A stretch of DNA of 64,000 nucleotides from Undibacterium sp. YM2. GTDB taxonomy: Bacteria > Pseudomonadota > Gammaproteobacteria > Burkholderiales > Burkholderiaceae_D. Below the pieces are notes generated by a model. The model was not told the origin of the DNA. It did not search any database and was given only the letters and a program-made list of their open reading frames with translations. The DNA is taken from positions 5,890,001-5,954,000 of the forward strand of contig NZ_AP018441.1 in the NCBI RefSeq assembly GCF_009937975.1. The letters are read 5' to 3'. Positions 10,909 to 21,188 of this stretch are shown piece by piece (the stretch's first letter is position 1; the number at the start of each line of letters is the position of its first letter). The position numbers were made by a program, and so were the translations under genes.

Positions 10909-13688
10909 TTATCAACTTCATCAGCAGACCTGAGCAGCGTATGGATGGCGCGTTCAAACAGGGGTTCATCTTCGACAAAACGCAGTCTGGCTGTATCCAG
11001 CAACTGGCACAGCACGCGTATGCTGAGTACCGCAGGGAAGTCCTCCCCTTTGAGACTCAGCACGACATACATCAGATTCGGATCTACCCAGCGCAAACAG
11101 GCTTTGGCATTGAGCTTCTCAGTTTTGATATCGATCAGAGCACCGCAGACTATACGCTCAAGATAAGCTGGATTGAGTTCAGGCTCAGCTGGTGCATCAG
11201 CAACAATCGCCGTCTCAACAGGCAGCTCAGGCCTCTGCACTTCCTTGTCCAGCATCCTGGTATGCAAACCCAGTTCCGCGAACACGCCTTGCTGATAAAT
11301 CTCCCTGGCGAATTCATAATGATGAACTTCGGAATGTTCTATCGTATCTGGTTGATTGGTAAATTGTTCAAAGCGTTCATGCATGGCAGGCAGGCTCAGG
11401 CCTTGCGGTTTTTTGCTGTCTGCTGCCGGGCGCAGGGCCTGGGCATGGGCTTCTGCCAGCCAGTTCAATAGTTTTTGTTGCCTGGATTTTTCCAGTTCCA
11501 TCAGGTCCATGCCATGACGCAGTGTACCCACCATGGTAGGCAGCATGGACGAGAGCAGGTTGCGGTCGTCGTTATCGAGTTTGGGGAAAACACTCCACAA
11601 CAAGTCCGGTACCAACAGGCGATAACGCCTGGCCAGCAGAGCATCGGTTCTTTCAGCCGCCTCTATCGCCCTGACCCATTCTTTCCTGAGGAAGCTGCGG
11701 AATGACATCTCCACATTCACTTTGGGCATGGCTTTGTTGATCGCCACAGCGATGCAGGCAAAGCGCATGAAACGGATCTCGGCTTCACCCAGGGCTTTTA
11801 CGGTGCGGTGTATGTGCTGGTTATTGGTACGCAATTCACGGGAAATAAAGGTTTCAAACCTGTTCTGTATGCGTGAAAACAATTCTGGTACATCACTGTC
11901 ATGGCGCATCAGTGTCTTGATGATGCGGGCAATTTCTTCTGTTACGTGGTTATCGACATCACCGATTTGCTGGGCACTATAGGCAATCGAGCAAATCCGG
12001 TTCAATAAAAGGCGGGCCGGATGTTTGCCATCACTGAGCAGGTTCTTTTCTTTCAGGGCCAGTTGCAGGATCAGGAACTGCAGGCGTCCGAGGCTGATAC
12101 GTATATTAAAGGGCACCAGTTCATCACAGAGCATGACTTCAAACAGCATGGCAACCAGGTCTATGCACATCTGTTCTTCAGTATCCTTGGCCAGGCTGTA
12201 CAAGGCGTCCTTGTGCTCGCGTATCAGGTTACGGATTTCGCCATTTTCATCCTTCATGGCAGCACTGTCAGGCACCATAACCTTGTGCATTTGCCCCAGG
12301 ACTTTGGACAAGCCCATGCTCATTTCTGGTGGCAGCGCCTGTGCTTCCACCCTTTGCTTCAACTGGTTTTCTATATTCTGCAGATGCGAGGCGATCAGGG
12401 CGGCTGGTACCTGTATAAGGTCATTGCTACCTGGGCCTGCCGAAGCTGACAAGCCTGAATGGGCAAATTGACCAGCGCGTGCCTGAGCACCTGCCTGGGC
12501 TGAACTGCTCTGGGGATTTTCTCTGGCAGTAAACGGAATAGCGCCTTCGCTATGTTTATCCCTGTGCTGGCTGACGGGAGAGACTTCGCCAAAAGCCTGT
12601 CTCAGTACACCGCCCAGTGCCCTGTCGCCACTCAGCCAGGCTGGCCCGGCATTGGCGGGGGCAGTGCCCGGAGATGGCATGTCAGCATAGGGATTGGGTC
12701 CTGCCGCCTGCATGCCGCCTGCATGTTGTGCAAGTATGGGAGTCGCGGCAGGCAGTGACAGCGGTTTGCCGCGCACGGTCTGGAATAATTGCTCAAGGCG
12801 CACGCCGGGGCTGGCCATGGATGTTTGTTGCGCCGCCGGGAATGCGCCCTGGTTCTTTACCTGGGCCTGTCCCTGACCTGCCTGCGCACCAGGGAACACA
12901 CCGGCCTGCATGGTGGAGTAAGCACCTTGCCCACCTCCAGCTCCGGCACCGCCGGGGCCACCGGGACCAGCACCACCACCTGTACCACCATAGCCACCTT
13001 GCCCGCCAGCGGCCGGGCTGCGTGTCTGCAGTGATTCAGGTGCCTTGCTGATCTTGAGTGCCAGGTTAGCACTGATACCTTGGCGTTCGAGTGCAGAATT
13101 GGCCGCTTCATAAATGGCAGCCATGGTGGCGGCAAAGGTTTCACCGAGTTGCTCGATGAGGATGGCTTCGTTTTCTTGCGATAATTTCTGTTCTTCTACC
13201 GCCAGGAAAATACAGCGTGCCAGCAAATAAGGCCGGAAAGGGTTTTCCCTCTCGCGTATGTCATCCTGCCCAAACAAGACTGCAATACGTATATTCAAAT
13301 CCAGCAAGGCTTGTCCTGCCTTGTCGCGGAAATTCTGCGTCATTTCATTAAAGCGCAGCGTGGTCTCGAAGGTGGAAGAGTCGAGCAGGGCCAGCTCAGT
13401 CGCCTTGCCCAAGGCAGAGGCGGGTCGGAAAGTGCTGTAAGCCGTGGTAATACTGCGGTCCAGTAATTGCTCCAGGTGGACAGGCATGGCACGGGAAATG
13501 GCATCCCATTTTTCTGGCAGGATGGCACGCGCATTGACAATGCGGCTTTTGTCAGCCGATGAAGTACCGCTGTAATTCGCCTTGGTCAGCAATGCTTCCA
13601 AAGCTTCGGGCAGAATGCCGGGTACTGCATGATTAAATGCATGAGTAAATTCAGCGCGAGCACTGGATAAAGACTCGTTTGCGGCCAT
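10896..13688 (-). CDS. DUF1631 family protein, unknown function
   Basis: A 930-residue cytoplasmic protein matching the large DUF1631 family of beta- and gammaproteobacteria (recognised from overall pattern); no function is established to my knowledge. A helical N-terminal part (about 1-225) is joined by a Gly-rich linker (about 228-255, mostly GG with A, P, Q, Y) and a Pro/Ala/Gln-rich region (to about 440) to a long helical C-terminal part. ATG at 13688 follows AGGG with good spacing; a GTG two codons earlier is also in frame. The stop codon lies in the loop of a strong hairpin (10887-10908). It follows topB on the same strand. Confidence 0.8.
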   Translation of the reverse strand: MAANESLSSARAEFTHAFNHAVPGILPEALEALLTKANYSGTSSADKSRIVNARAILPEKWDAISRAMPVHLEQLLDRSITTAYSTFRPASALGKATELALLDSSTFETTLRFNEMTQNFRDKAGQALLDLNIRIAVLFGQDDIRERENPFRPYLLARCIFLAVEEQKLSQENEAILIEQLGETFAATMAAIYEAANSALERQGISANLALKISKAPESLQTRSPAAGGQGGYGGTGGGAGPGGPGGAGAGGGQGAYSTMQAGVFPGAQAGQGQAQVKNQGAFPAAQQTSMASPGVRLEQLFQTVRGKPLSLPAATPILAQHAGGMQAAGPNPYADMPSPGTAPANAGPAWLSGDRALGGVLRQAFGEVSPVSQHRDKHSEGAIPFTARENPQSSSAQAGAQARAGQFAHSGLSASAGPGSNDLIQVPAALIASHLQNIENQLKQRVEAQALPPEMSMGLSKVLGQMHKVMVPDSAAMKDENGEIRNLIREHKDALYSLAKDTEEQMCIDLVAMLFEVMLCDELVPFNIRISLGRLQFLILQLALKEKNLLSDGKHPARLLLNRICSIAYSAQQIGDVDNHVTEEIARIIKTLMRHDSDVPELFSRIQNRFETFISRELRTNNQHIHRTVKALGEAEIRFMRFACIAVAINKAMPKVNVEMSFRSFLRKEWVRAIEAAERTDALLARRYRLLVPDLLWSVFPKLDNDDRNLLSSMLPTMVGTLRHGMDLMELEKSRQQKLLNWLAEAHAQALRPAADSKKPQGLSLPAMHERFEQFTNQPDTIEHSEVHHYEFAREIYQQGVFAELGLHTRMLDKEVQRPELPVETAIVADAPAEPELNPAYLERIVCGALIDIKTEKLNAKACLRWVDPNLMYVVLSLKGEDFPAVLSIRVLCQLLDTARLRFVEDEPLFERAIHTLLRSADEVDNVRV

Positions 13689-13749
13689 GTGCACCCTATA
13701 TCTAGAAAATCACCTTTTAACAATACGCGAAAATGACGGACTCTGCCAG

Positions 13750-13785
13750 GAAAGTGCCAGGTCAGACACTTTCGGCGTGGCACTT
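13750..13785. repeat. Two alternative stems between topB and the DUF1631 gene
   Basis: GAAAGTG (13750-13756) can pair with CACTTTC (13767-13773), or AAGTGCCA (13752-13759) with TGGCACTT (13778-13785), but not both at once. The sequence resembles REP-type intergenic repeats that carry GTCAGACACTTT (recollection). No T-run follows. Confidence 0.4.
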
Positions 13786-13810
13786 ACCCTGATTCAGGCA
13801 AGATCAAAGT

Positions 13811-16411
13811 TCAGGCTGCCTTCTTTTTCCTGACTACGGCTTTTTTTGCCGGGGCTGCCTTGGCTTTCACTGCAACTGCGGCTTCTGCATCTGGCTCGGC
13901 CTTGGCCTTGGATTTGCCAGCAGCCGGGGCCTTGGCCTTGCGCTCTTCAAATTCAAAACTGACCTTGCCATCCTTGCCGCGCACCAGGAAAGCCTTGAAC
14001 GGGCGGCGGGTACGTTGTGAAATAAAGCCTGGCAACAAGTCTGTCTTGCCATCATTCAACAATTTACCCATTTGCTCAGGCAGTATCTCTTGTTGCAGGA
14101 TAATACGGCCACTGCGGAAATCGCAAGCCTTGGGTTTGGCCATGGTTTTTTCGCAGACATAGGCCAGGCCCATTTCATAAACTCCGCTACCGCATTTTGG
14201 ACAAGGTCCGAGCGAAGTTTGTTCGGAAAAATCGACCGCTTCCCCATCTTCTCCTTCGTCCTGGTTTTGGCCAAAATCAAATTCCAGCTTCAGATTACTG
14301 TGCTCAGTGTCTGGCACGATCTTCAGAATGGCTGCAAATGGGCGTCCCATCTTGGAGCGGAAACCTTGCAGCGGGCCGATTTCACGCTTGGCCAGTAGTT
14401 CTTCCACTTCAGCCACTTCAAACTGGCGGCTGCCTGGTGTCTTGCTCATCGAGAATTCGCACTTGGTACAGGCAAAGCGACGGTAATTCTCTTTGACCAC
14501 GCCACCACAGTGAGGGCAAGGTGTATGCAGGGTCGCATAGTCACCAGGGATGGTGTCGTTGTCGTATTCCTTGGCGCGCTTGACGATGATCTGGGTCATC
14601 TGGGCAATTTCGCGCATGAATTCTTCACGGCTGATCTTGCCTTTTTCCATTTGCGACAGCTTGTATTCCCACTCACCCGTCAATTCTGGTGAAGTCAGCT
14701 CATCAACCCCGAGACCGCGCAGCAAGGTCATCAACTGGAAAGCTTTAGCGGTAGGCATCATTTCACGGCCTTCGCGCAGCAGGTACTTCTCGTTCAGCAA
14801 ACCCTCGATGATCGCAGCACGGGTGGCTGGCGTACCCAGTCCCTTGCCTGCCATGGCTTCACGCAAATCACCGTCATCAACCAGTTTGCCAGCGCCTTCC
14901 ATGGCAGACAACAAGGTCGCCTCGCTGTAGCGGGCAGGCGGTTTGGTGACCAGGCCATTCGCAGTAATCTGCTCTGTCTGGACCTTCTCACCTTTGGCCA
15001 CCGGTACCAGGGTGCCTTTGCTCTCGCCATCTTTTTCTTCCAGGCCATCCTTGCCGTAAATCGCCAGCCAGCCAGCGCTGGTCATGACCTTGCCTTCAGT
15101 CTTGAACTGATGGCCAGATACTTCAGTGATACGGGTCGTTACCTGGAATTCTGCCGCTGGGAAGAACACCGCAAGGAAACGGCGCGTTACCAGGTCATAC
15201 AGCTTTTGCTCAGGTTCAGACAAATTCTTTGGTGCCAGGCCGGTAGGGATAATCGCAAAGTGATCACTGATCTTGGTATTGTCAAAGATGCGTTTGTTCG
15301 GCTTGACCCAGTTGTTTTTCAATATCTGAGAAGCAAACTGGTGATAATTATTGGTCTCAGAGATCGTGCTCAGGGTGTCTTTCACCGTAGGCAGATAATC
15401 TTCTGGCAAATGGCGCGAATCAGTACGCGGGTAAGTCAGGACCTTGTGCTTTTCATACAGGGCCTGTGCCAGACCCAGGGTATTCTTGGCAGAAAAGCCG
15501 AAACGGGCATTGGCCTCGCGCTGCAAACTGGTCAGGTCAAACAGGGCTGGCGCGATTTGCGTCGCTGGTTTGGATTCTTCGGTGACACTCCCCTGGCGGT
15601 TACGGCAGGCGGCCACGATGGATTCGGCAGCGGCCTTGCTCCACAGACGCTCCGCCTTTTTCTCAGGATCGTGTTCGTCTTTCTTGAACTGGTGGTCTTG
15701 CCAGCGGCCTTCATAAATACCGGCAGCACAGACAAATTCTGCTTTTACTTCCCAATAATCGCGGGAAACAAATTTTTTGATCTTTTCTTCGCGCTCTACC
15801 ACGATAGACAAGGTTGGCGTCTGCACGCGGCCAACGGTAGTCAGGTAAAAGCCACCTTCCTTGGAATTGAAGGCCGTCATGGCGCGGGTACCATTGATGC
15901 CGATCAGCCAGTCTGCCTCGGAGCGGCAACGGGCTGCATCGGCCAGAGGCATCATTTCTGCATCGCTGCGCAATTTCTGGAAACCGTCACGTATCGCACC
16001 AGTGGTCATGGACTGCAGCCACAGACGGCTGATTGGCTGCTTGGCCTTGGCATTCTGGGCAATCAGACGGAAAATCAACTCACCTTCGCGGCCCGCGTCA
16101 CATGCGTTGATCAGGCCGGTCACATCTTTGCGCTTGATCAGCTTATTCAATACCTTCAGGCGTGATTCGGTCTTGGCAATCGGGTTCAGGGCGAAATGCG
16201 GCGGTATCATAGGCAGATGGGTAAAGCTCCATTTGCCACGCTTGACATCGTATTCTTCTGGAACGGTGATTTCCAGCAAATGACCTACGGCTGACGACAG
16301 TACATAATTGTCTGATTCAAAATAATCATCATGCTTGGTGAAGCCACCCAGCGCTTTCGCTATGTCATTAGCGACAGAGGGTTTTTCGGCAATGATGAGC
16401 GTTTTTGTCAT
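13811..16411 (-). CDS. topB: DNA topoisomerase III
   Basis: Type IA topoisomerase that passes single DNA strands and decatenates DNA intermediates. The 866-residue chain starts MTKTLIIAEKPSVA; the N-terminal Toprim domain has the acidic motif CDAGREGE (near residue 105), and the active-site tyrosine lies in LTYPRTDSR. Two C-terminal zinc-ribbon segments follow (CPHCGG...CTKCEF and CPKCGSG...CEK), then a basic Lys/Ala-rich tail of about 35 residues that probably binds DNA. ATG at 16411 matches the usual start; an upstream in-frame ATG would add 18 unlikely residues. It is last in the LysM-dprA-smg-topB series. Confidence 0.95.
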   Translation of the reverse strand: MTKTLIIAEKPSVANDIAKALGGFTKHDDYFESDNYVLSSAVGHLLEITVPEEYDVKRGKWSFTHLPMIPPHFALNPIAKTESRLKVLNKLIKRKDVTGLINACDAGREGELIFRLIAQNAKAKQPISRLWLQSMTTGAIRDGFQKLRSDAEMMPLADAARCRSEADWLIGINGTRAMTAFNSKEGGFYLTTVGRVQTPTLSIVVEREEKIKKFVSRDYWEVKAEFVCAAGIYEGRWQDHQFKKDEHDPEKKAERLWSKAAAESIVAACRNRQGSVTEESKPATQIAPALFDLTSLQREANARFGFSAKNTLGLAQALYEKHKVLTYPRTDSRHLPEDYLPTVKDTLSTISETNNYHQFASQILKNNWVKPNKRIFDNTKISDHFAIIPTGLAPKNLSEPEQKLYDLVTRRFLAVFFPAAEFQVTTRITEVSGHQFKTEGKVMTSAGWLAIYGKDGLEEKDGESKGTLVPVAKGEKVQTEQITANGLVTKPPARYSEATLLSAMEGAGKLVDDGDLREAMAGKGLGTPATRAAIIEGLLNEKYLLREGREMMPTAKAFQLMTLLRGLGVDELTSPELTGEWEYKLSQMEKGKISREEFMREIAQMTQIIVKRAKEYDNDTIPGDYATLHTPCPHCGGVVKENYRRFACTKCEFSMSKTPGSRQFEVAEVEELLAKREIGPLQGFRSKMGRPFAAILKIVPDTEHSNLKLEFDFGQNQDEGEDGEAVDFSEQTSLGPCPKCGSGVYEMGLAYVCEKTMAKPKACDFRSGRIILQQEILPEQMGKLLNDGKTDLLPGFISQRTRRPFKAFLVRGKDGKVSFEFEERKAKAPAAGKSKAKAEPDAEAAVAVKAKAAPAKKAVVRKKKAA

Positions 16412-16578
16412 TTCGGGATTCTCGAATAGTGTAAAGCGTGGTTGCCAATGTCTAATAGGCAACATTTCGCAAAATAAGCGTAAGACTAACCTAAATTTGC
16501 GGGGAATGTTAAACGTGATAGACGAAAAACCGCAATCTAAGCGCGATTTTTGTCATAAAAATTCCATTTAGGAAATGA

Positions 16579-17043
16579 TTAGTGCAAAAGCCTGCCTGTG
16601 TTGTCGTCATCTGACAACAATAATTCATCAAACATCAGCATGTCAGGCTCGGCGCCCTGGCTCCACAACATCATCAAGACAATAATGCGCAGCTTATCCA
16701 GCGGCAGGGGTGACTCATTGACAACTAATGCCCTCTCAATCACGATTTCGCGTTGATTGGCATTCAGCAGCCCGGCAGATTCAAGAAATTGTATAAAACC
16801 CAGGGCTGGCGTACCCAGGGCAACAATTTCTTGCTCGGCATAAATCCTGAAGCCCTTGGAAACGGGGGCAGCCGCAGCTGGCTCTGCCGTATTCACGGCC
16901 AGACCAGTGAGCCAGTTCAGGGCTTCGGAAATTTCATCCTCAGGAAAGCCGACAGCCGACAATTTTTTAGTCAGCGCGGCCGTATCAGGACAGGCATCCG
17001 GACGGTAATAAGTTTCGTAGAGGTAAACAAGAATATCAAACAT
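16579..17043 (-). CDS. smg: Smg family protein (DUF494)
   Basis: A 154-residue cytoplasmic protein starting [18 protein letters not shown], the typical Smg N-terminus. The family is widespread next to dprA in proteobacteria; its molecular role is unsettled. All-helical, with no membrane segment. It lies 76 bases after dprA and 167 bases before topB on the same strand, an order common in betaproteobacteria. Confidence 0.9.
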   Translation of the reverse strand: MFDILVYLYETYYRPDACPDTAALTKKLSAVGFPEDEISEALNWLTGLAVNTAEPAAAAPVSKGFRIYAEQEIVALGTPALGFIQFLESAGLLNANQREIVIERALVVNESPLPLDKLRIIVLMMLWSQGAEPDMLMFDELLLSDDDNTGRLLH

Positions 17044-17119
17044 GCTGCTACTGTAGCCTTTGCAGCGATTTCAAACAAGCCCCTGCCAATTTGTCATCAG
17101 TGGGATTTTCAACTAACTA

Positions 17120-18229
17120 TCAGGCAAGCCGGCGGTAGTAGCCGCCTGGCAAGGCTTCCAGTTGCCCGTTCAATTCCAGGCTCAGCAACTCTGTCGTCAG
17201 GCTCGCAATGTCTATACCTGTGCGGCTGGCCAGCACGTCCATGTGGACAGGGTCAAAACTGATTTCCTTTAACAGTCCTGCTTCAGATGCTTCCATAAAG
17301 CTGGCTTGGGGCTGAGCCTGGCTGATCGCAGTTTTTGTGTGGAATTGCAATTCTTCCAATATATCCTGCGCAGACTCGACCAGCTTGGCGCCCTGCCTTA
17401 TCAACTGGTGACAACCTTTGGACAAGGGTGAATGGATGGACCCAGGAATGGCAAATACTTCCCGTCCCTGCTCTGCAGCCATACGCGCCGTAATGAGGGA
17501 GCCGGATTGTGCTGCCGCCTCTACCACCAGCACGCCTTTGGCCAGGCCAGAGATGATGCGGTTACGTCGCGGGAAATTGGGAGCCAGAGCTGGCGTGGAA
17601 AGTGAGTATTCACTGACAATACAACCGCCCTCGGCTATCAGATGGGCCAGATTCCGATTGCGCGCCGGATAGACTATATCAGCCCCTGTGCCAATGACGG
17701 CAATCGTGGAGCCAGGGCCAGTCAATGCTCCTTGATGGGCAGCAGCATCAATACCGGCAGCCAGACCTGAGCTGATGCACAGGCCAGCACTGCTTAAAGA
17801 TGCAGAAAATTGCTCGGCATTGCGTATGCCTTGCACGGTAGCATTGCGGCTGCCGACCACGGCAAGCGTAGCTGCCTCCAGCAAGGCAGCACGGCCTTTG
17901 ACATACAGCATCAGGGGTGGATCAGGGATTTCCAGCAAAGAGCGTGGGTAGCCAGCGTCTGCCAGTGTCAAGACAAGATTACCCGGCTGCTCCTGCCATG
18001 CCAGTGTCTTATCTATTTGCTCTTGAAAGCCAGGTGGACTGGCTAAAAGTGCTTTAGCCAGTCTCGGTGAAACCAGCTCACTGAGCGCGGCATGACTAGC
18101 AGCAAAAATCTGCGCAGGCAAACCAAAACGGGCGAGCAAACGGCGCGCTGTTTCATTGCCTACACCAGGCGTTTGCTCCAGCCTTAACCAGGCAATCAAG
18201 TCCTGGTGTGCATCCGGCACATGCTCCAT
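17120..18229 (-). CDS. dprA: DNA-processing protein DprA
   Basis: Cytoplasmic protein that binds incoming single-stranded DNA during natural transformation and loads RecA. In 369 residues it has an N-terminal helix-hairpin-helix-like part (about 1-75), a Rossmann-type DprA domain with VVGSRNATVQG, SSGLAAGIDAAAH and FPRRNRIISGL (about 105-290), and a C-terminal winged-helix domain (about 315-369). All key segments are present. It starts 12 bases after the stop of the LysM gene, so the two are likely co-transcribed. Its presence does not by itself prove competence. Confidence 0.95.
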   Translation of the reverse strand: MEHVPDAHQDLIAWLRLEQTPGVGNETARRLLARFGLPAQIFAASHAALSELVSPRLAKALLASPPGFQEQIDKTLAWQEQPGNLVLTLADAGYPRSLLEIPDPPLMLYVKGRAALLEAATLAVVGSRNATVQGIRNAEQFSASLSSAGLCISSGLAAGIDAAAHQGALTGPGSTIAVIGTGADIVYPARNRNLAHLIAEGGCIVSEYSLSTPALAPNFPRRNRIISGLAKGVLVVEAAAQSGSLITARMAAEQGREVFAIPGSIHSPLSKGCHQLIRQGAKLVESAQDILEELQFHTKTAISQAQPQASFMEASEAGLLKEISFDPVHMDVLASRTGIDIASLTTELLSLELNGQLEALPGGYYRRLA

Positions 18230-18241
18230 CTACAAACGGTA

Positions 18242-19339
18242 TTATCGTGGTGATTTGGCTGCGTCGCCCACTTTGACGATATCTTTTACCTGCATGATCA
18301 GACCATAAGATATATTGCTGAACACGCGGAAGATGAACAGATCACCAATAGGCTCATCGGGCAATTTGACCGATTTATTCGCATCTGTTTTGTCCTGTAT
18401 CACTCTGCCGTAGTTATACAGAGTCAATACCGTACCCAGATTCAGACCATCATTCTTGCCACGGTTGATAGCGACAATCTGGTTTTGTCCAGCAGAACCG
18501 ACGCCGCCATAGACAGACACGATACGGGCATCGACATCTTCCTTGGGGGGATGAGGTACATAGTTCAAAATTGGGGACGGAGGAATAGGCATCAGACGGT
18601 CACCTACTGCCATTTCCTGTTTTGAACGGACTACAGAGAAAGTATGTACATCACTTTCGTCATTGCCTTCACGTTCCAGTTTGACGGTGCCCAGATATTC
18701 CGCCTCATAAGCGATAACGGCCTTGGTGACAGGATCGTGCAATGGTTTGCCCGGACGGAAAACCTGGAAGGAAGTACCGCCATCAAGCTCACCACGGACA
18801 TAAGCCTGTTCATACAGACCCAGGTTAACCCTGCCTTCTTTGGTAGCAATAATGCGTGGCGCTACTGCCAGGTCATTATCTTCCAGGATCAGCGGCTGGG
18901 ACAGGAAAGGTTCAATCACGGAAGCAGGGATAGCCGGTATCGCATTCTCACCCAGACCCTGTACGCGTGATTTTGGATTCCACTTGACTGTTGGCACACC
19001 GCCGGGGTTGCCAAGGCGCAAACGGCCATTGACGCGGTCAAAATAAACGATCTGACCAGGATAAATCCAGTGCGGGTTCTTGATGTCTTCCTGGTTCATG
19101 CCCCAGACTACTGGCCAGCACCAGGGGTTTTTCAGGAACATGCTGGAGATTCCCCACAGTGTGTCGCCCTTGACGACGACATGCTTGTCCGGCGCTTCTG
19201 GCAAGAATTCGCACTTGGTTTTGCTGGCAACAGCCTGGGCCTGTGCGGTGGTTGCCTGTCCACCAGCAGCAAGCGCCCCGGTAGAAATCAGGGGAAGACT
19301 GACAGCGAAGATGGAAGCGATTGTGCTAAACTTTTTCAT
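18242..19339 (-). CDS. Secreted LysM-domain protein
   Basis: A 365-residue exported protein. The N-terminus MKKFSTIASIFAVSLPLIS ending at ALAAG is a signal peptide, which fixes the start at 19339 rather than further upstream. A LysM peptidoglycan-binding domain follows (about 40-95: VVKGDTLWGISSMFLKNP, with NPHWIYPGQIVYF). The C-terminal 260 residues are beta-rich and not recognised as a named domain. Homologues with this layout sit next to dprA and opposite def in many Burkholderiales. It probably acts in the periplasm on the cell wall, but no enzymatic motif is visible. Confidence 0.85.
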   Translation of the reverse strand: MKKFSTIASIFAVSLPLISTGALAAGGQATTAQAQAVASKTKCEFLPEAPDKHVVVKGDTLWGISSMFLKNPWCWPVVWGMNQEDIKNPHWIYPGQIVYFDRVNGRLRLGNPGGVPTVKWNPKSRVQGLGENAIPAIPASVIEPFLSQPLILEDNDLAVAPRIIATKEGRVNLGLYEQAYVRGELDGGTSFQVFRPGKPLHDPVTKAVIAYEAEYLGTVKLEREGNDESDVHTFSVVRSKQEMAVGDRLMPIPPSPILNYVPHPPKEDVDARIVSVYGGVGSAGQNQIVAINRGKNDGLNLGTVLTLYNYGRVIQDKTDANKSVKLPDEPIGDLFIFRVFSNISYGLIMQVKDIVKVGDAAKSPR

Positions 19340-19500
19340 GAATAATATCCGATGCAAAATACTGCAATACCGCAAGTGAAGGCGCGCAGGCAGGCGCAAT
19401 CTTGCAAAACTTGCCAAATTGAATCAAATTCTGCCCATAAATCCTTGAACTAGCAAGAAAAACTGCGCAATAAGCATCAAAGCTTGTTGTGAAAAGTCTT

Positions 19501-20025
19501 ATGACGATACTAAATATACTGCGCTACCCAGATGCGCGCCTCCATAAAGTGGCAAAACCGGTAACACAATTTGATGAACGCCTGAAAACCCTGGTGGCCG
19601 ATATGGCAGCCACCATGTATGACGCGCCCGGCGTTGGCCTGGCGGCTTCCCAGGTCGATGTGCACGAGCAACTGGTGGTCATCGACGTGTCAGAAACCAA
19701 TGACCAGCTCCAGGTCTTCATTAATCCTGAAATACTCTGGGAAAGCGAAGAACGCAAGGTGTATGACGAAGGCTGCCTGTCGGTACCTGGCATTTATGAT
19801 GGCGTAGAGCGCCCGGCCGAAGTCAAGGTGCGCGCCCTGGATGCCGATGGCAAATCTTTTGAAATCCATGCAACCGACTTGCTTGCAGTCTGCATACAGC
19901 ATGAAATGGATCACCTCAAGGGCAAGGTGTTTGTCGAATACCTGTCTCCACTCAAGCGCAACCGCATCAAGACCAAGATGCTCAAGGAAGAACGCGAAGA
20001 GCAACGCAAGCGGGCTGAACGCTAA
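19501..20025 (+). CDS. def: Peptide deformylase
   Basis: Metalloenzyme that removes the formyl group from the N-terminal methionine of new proteins. The 174-residue chain carries all three family motifs: GVGLAASQ (near 45), EGCLSVPG with the metal-ligand Cys (near 90) and QHEMDHLKG with the two metal-ligand His and catalytic Glu (near 133). ATG at 19501 gives the normal start [11 protein letters not shown]; an in-frame GTG four codons earlier (19489) is an alternative. Its TAA overlaps the fmt ATG by one base, so the two are translationally coupled. Divergent from the LysM-dprA transcript. Confidence 0.95.
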   Translation: MTILNILRYPDARLHKVAKPVTQFDERLKTLVADMAATMYDAPGVGLAASQVDVHEQLVVIDVSETNDQLQVFINPEILWESEERKVYDEGCLSVPGIYDGVERPAEVKVRALDADGKSFEIHATDLLAVCIQHEMDHLKGKVFVEYLSPLKRNRIKTKMLKEEREEQRKRAER

Positions 20026-20981
20026 TGCGCGTCATCTTCGCCGGCACGCCGGAATTCGCCGCCACCGCCTTGCAGGCCATTCATGCGGCCGGTTTTGAAG
20101 TACCACTGGTACTGACACAGCCAGACCGCCCGGCTGGCCGCGGCATGCAATTGCATGCTTCTGCTGTCAAGCAATTTGCCCTGCAGCACGGCATCCCTGT
20201 GGCACAGCCACAATCGCTGCGCCTGGATGGCAAGTATCCCGATGTTGCCAAAGAAGCACACGATTTGCTTAATAACACGCCGCACGATGTCATGGTAGTG
20301 GCGGCTTATGGCCTGATCCTGCCGCTCTCTGTATTAACTATACCGCGCCTGGGCTGCCTGAACATCCACGGCTCACTGTTGCCACGCTGGCGTGGCGCTG
20401 CACCTATCCACAGGGCGATAGAAGCAGGCGACACTGAGACTGGCATCACCATCATGCAAATGGAAGAAGGCCTCGATACTGGCCCCATGTTGCTGAAGCA
20501 AAGTATTGCCATTAAAGACACAGATACCACAGGCATCCTGCATGACAAACTGGCTGTCATGGGTGGTGAAATGATTGTTGCTACATTGCAACAACTAAAA
20601 GACGGTAAGCTCTCGCCTGTCGTTCAGCCCGAGGCTGGTGTCAACTACGCATCCAAAATCAGCAAGGAAGAAGCTGCACTGGATTTCAGCTTGCCTGCAG
20701 AAGTACTTGCAAGAAAGATACGTGCCTTCAATCCTTTTCCCGGCACCCATGCTCAATATGCGGAAACCACCCTGAAAATCTGGGGGGCGAAGCTGTTTGA
20801 AACAACTGGTAACCATAAACCTGGGCAAATACTATCGGCGAATGCAGAGCAAGGTGTTATTGTTGCCTGTGGCCAAGGCTCGCTCAGCTTGACCGAATTG
20901 CAAAAACCCGGCGGTAAACGACTTTCGGTAGCAGATTTCCTGCAAGGCCATGCTTTAAATGAAGGAAATTTTTTCAGTTAG
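20025..20981 (+). CDS. fmt: Methionyl-tRNA formyltransferase
   Basis: Formylates Met-tRNA for translation initiation, using 10-formyltetrahydrofolate. The 318-residue chain starts [16 protein letters not shown] and contains [14 protein letters not shown], the formyl-transferase signature, and a C-terminal domain with NPFPGTHAQ that contacts the tRNA. It overlaps def (TAATG). The usual rsmB gene does not follow; instead there is a 207-base gene-free stretch (20982-21188) in which I see nothing definite. Confidence 0.95.
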   Translation: MRVIFAGTPEFAATALQAIHAAGFEVPLVLTQPDRPAGRGMQLHASAVKQFALQHGIPVAQPQSLRLDGKYPDVAKEAHDLLNNTPHDVMVVAAYGLILPLSVLTIPRLGCLNIHGSLLPRWRGAAPIHRAIEAGDTETGITIMQMEEGLDTGPMLLKQSIAIKDTDTTGILHDKLAVMGGEMIVATLQQLKDGKLSPVVQPEAGVNYASKISKEEAALDFSLPAEVLARKIRAFNPFPGTHAQYAETTLKIWGAKLFETTGNHKPGQILSANAEQGVIVACGQGSLSLTELQKPGGKRLSVADFLQGHALNEGNFFS

Positions 20982-21188
20982 CTGAAAAAATGAAGCAAAA
21001 AAGCTACAACTTTCCTTAATAAACAGTGGTCTGTGCACGATATCTGCGGGAATAGTTCAATTAATGCCTTGATGCAAGCAAAATCTTTGTTGCCTGCGGC
21101 TACTTGTTGTATTCTCTTACACTGAATTATTGCCATTTTCGTTTTCGATAACAAAAACTCTGACTAAGACCTAAAAAAAGGTGAGCTC

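Noticed and set aside
15110..16165. 351-residue plus-strand open frame
   Set aside because: Antisense to topB, whose domains are complete; no family resemblance.
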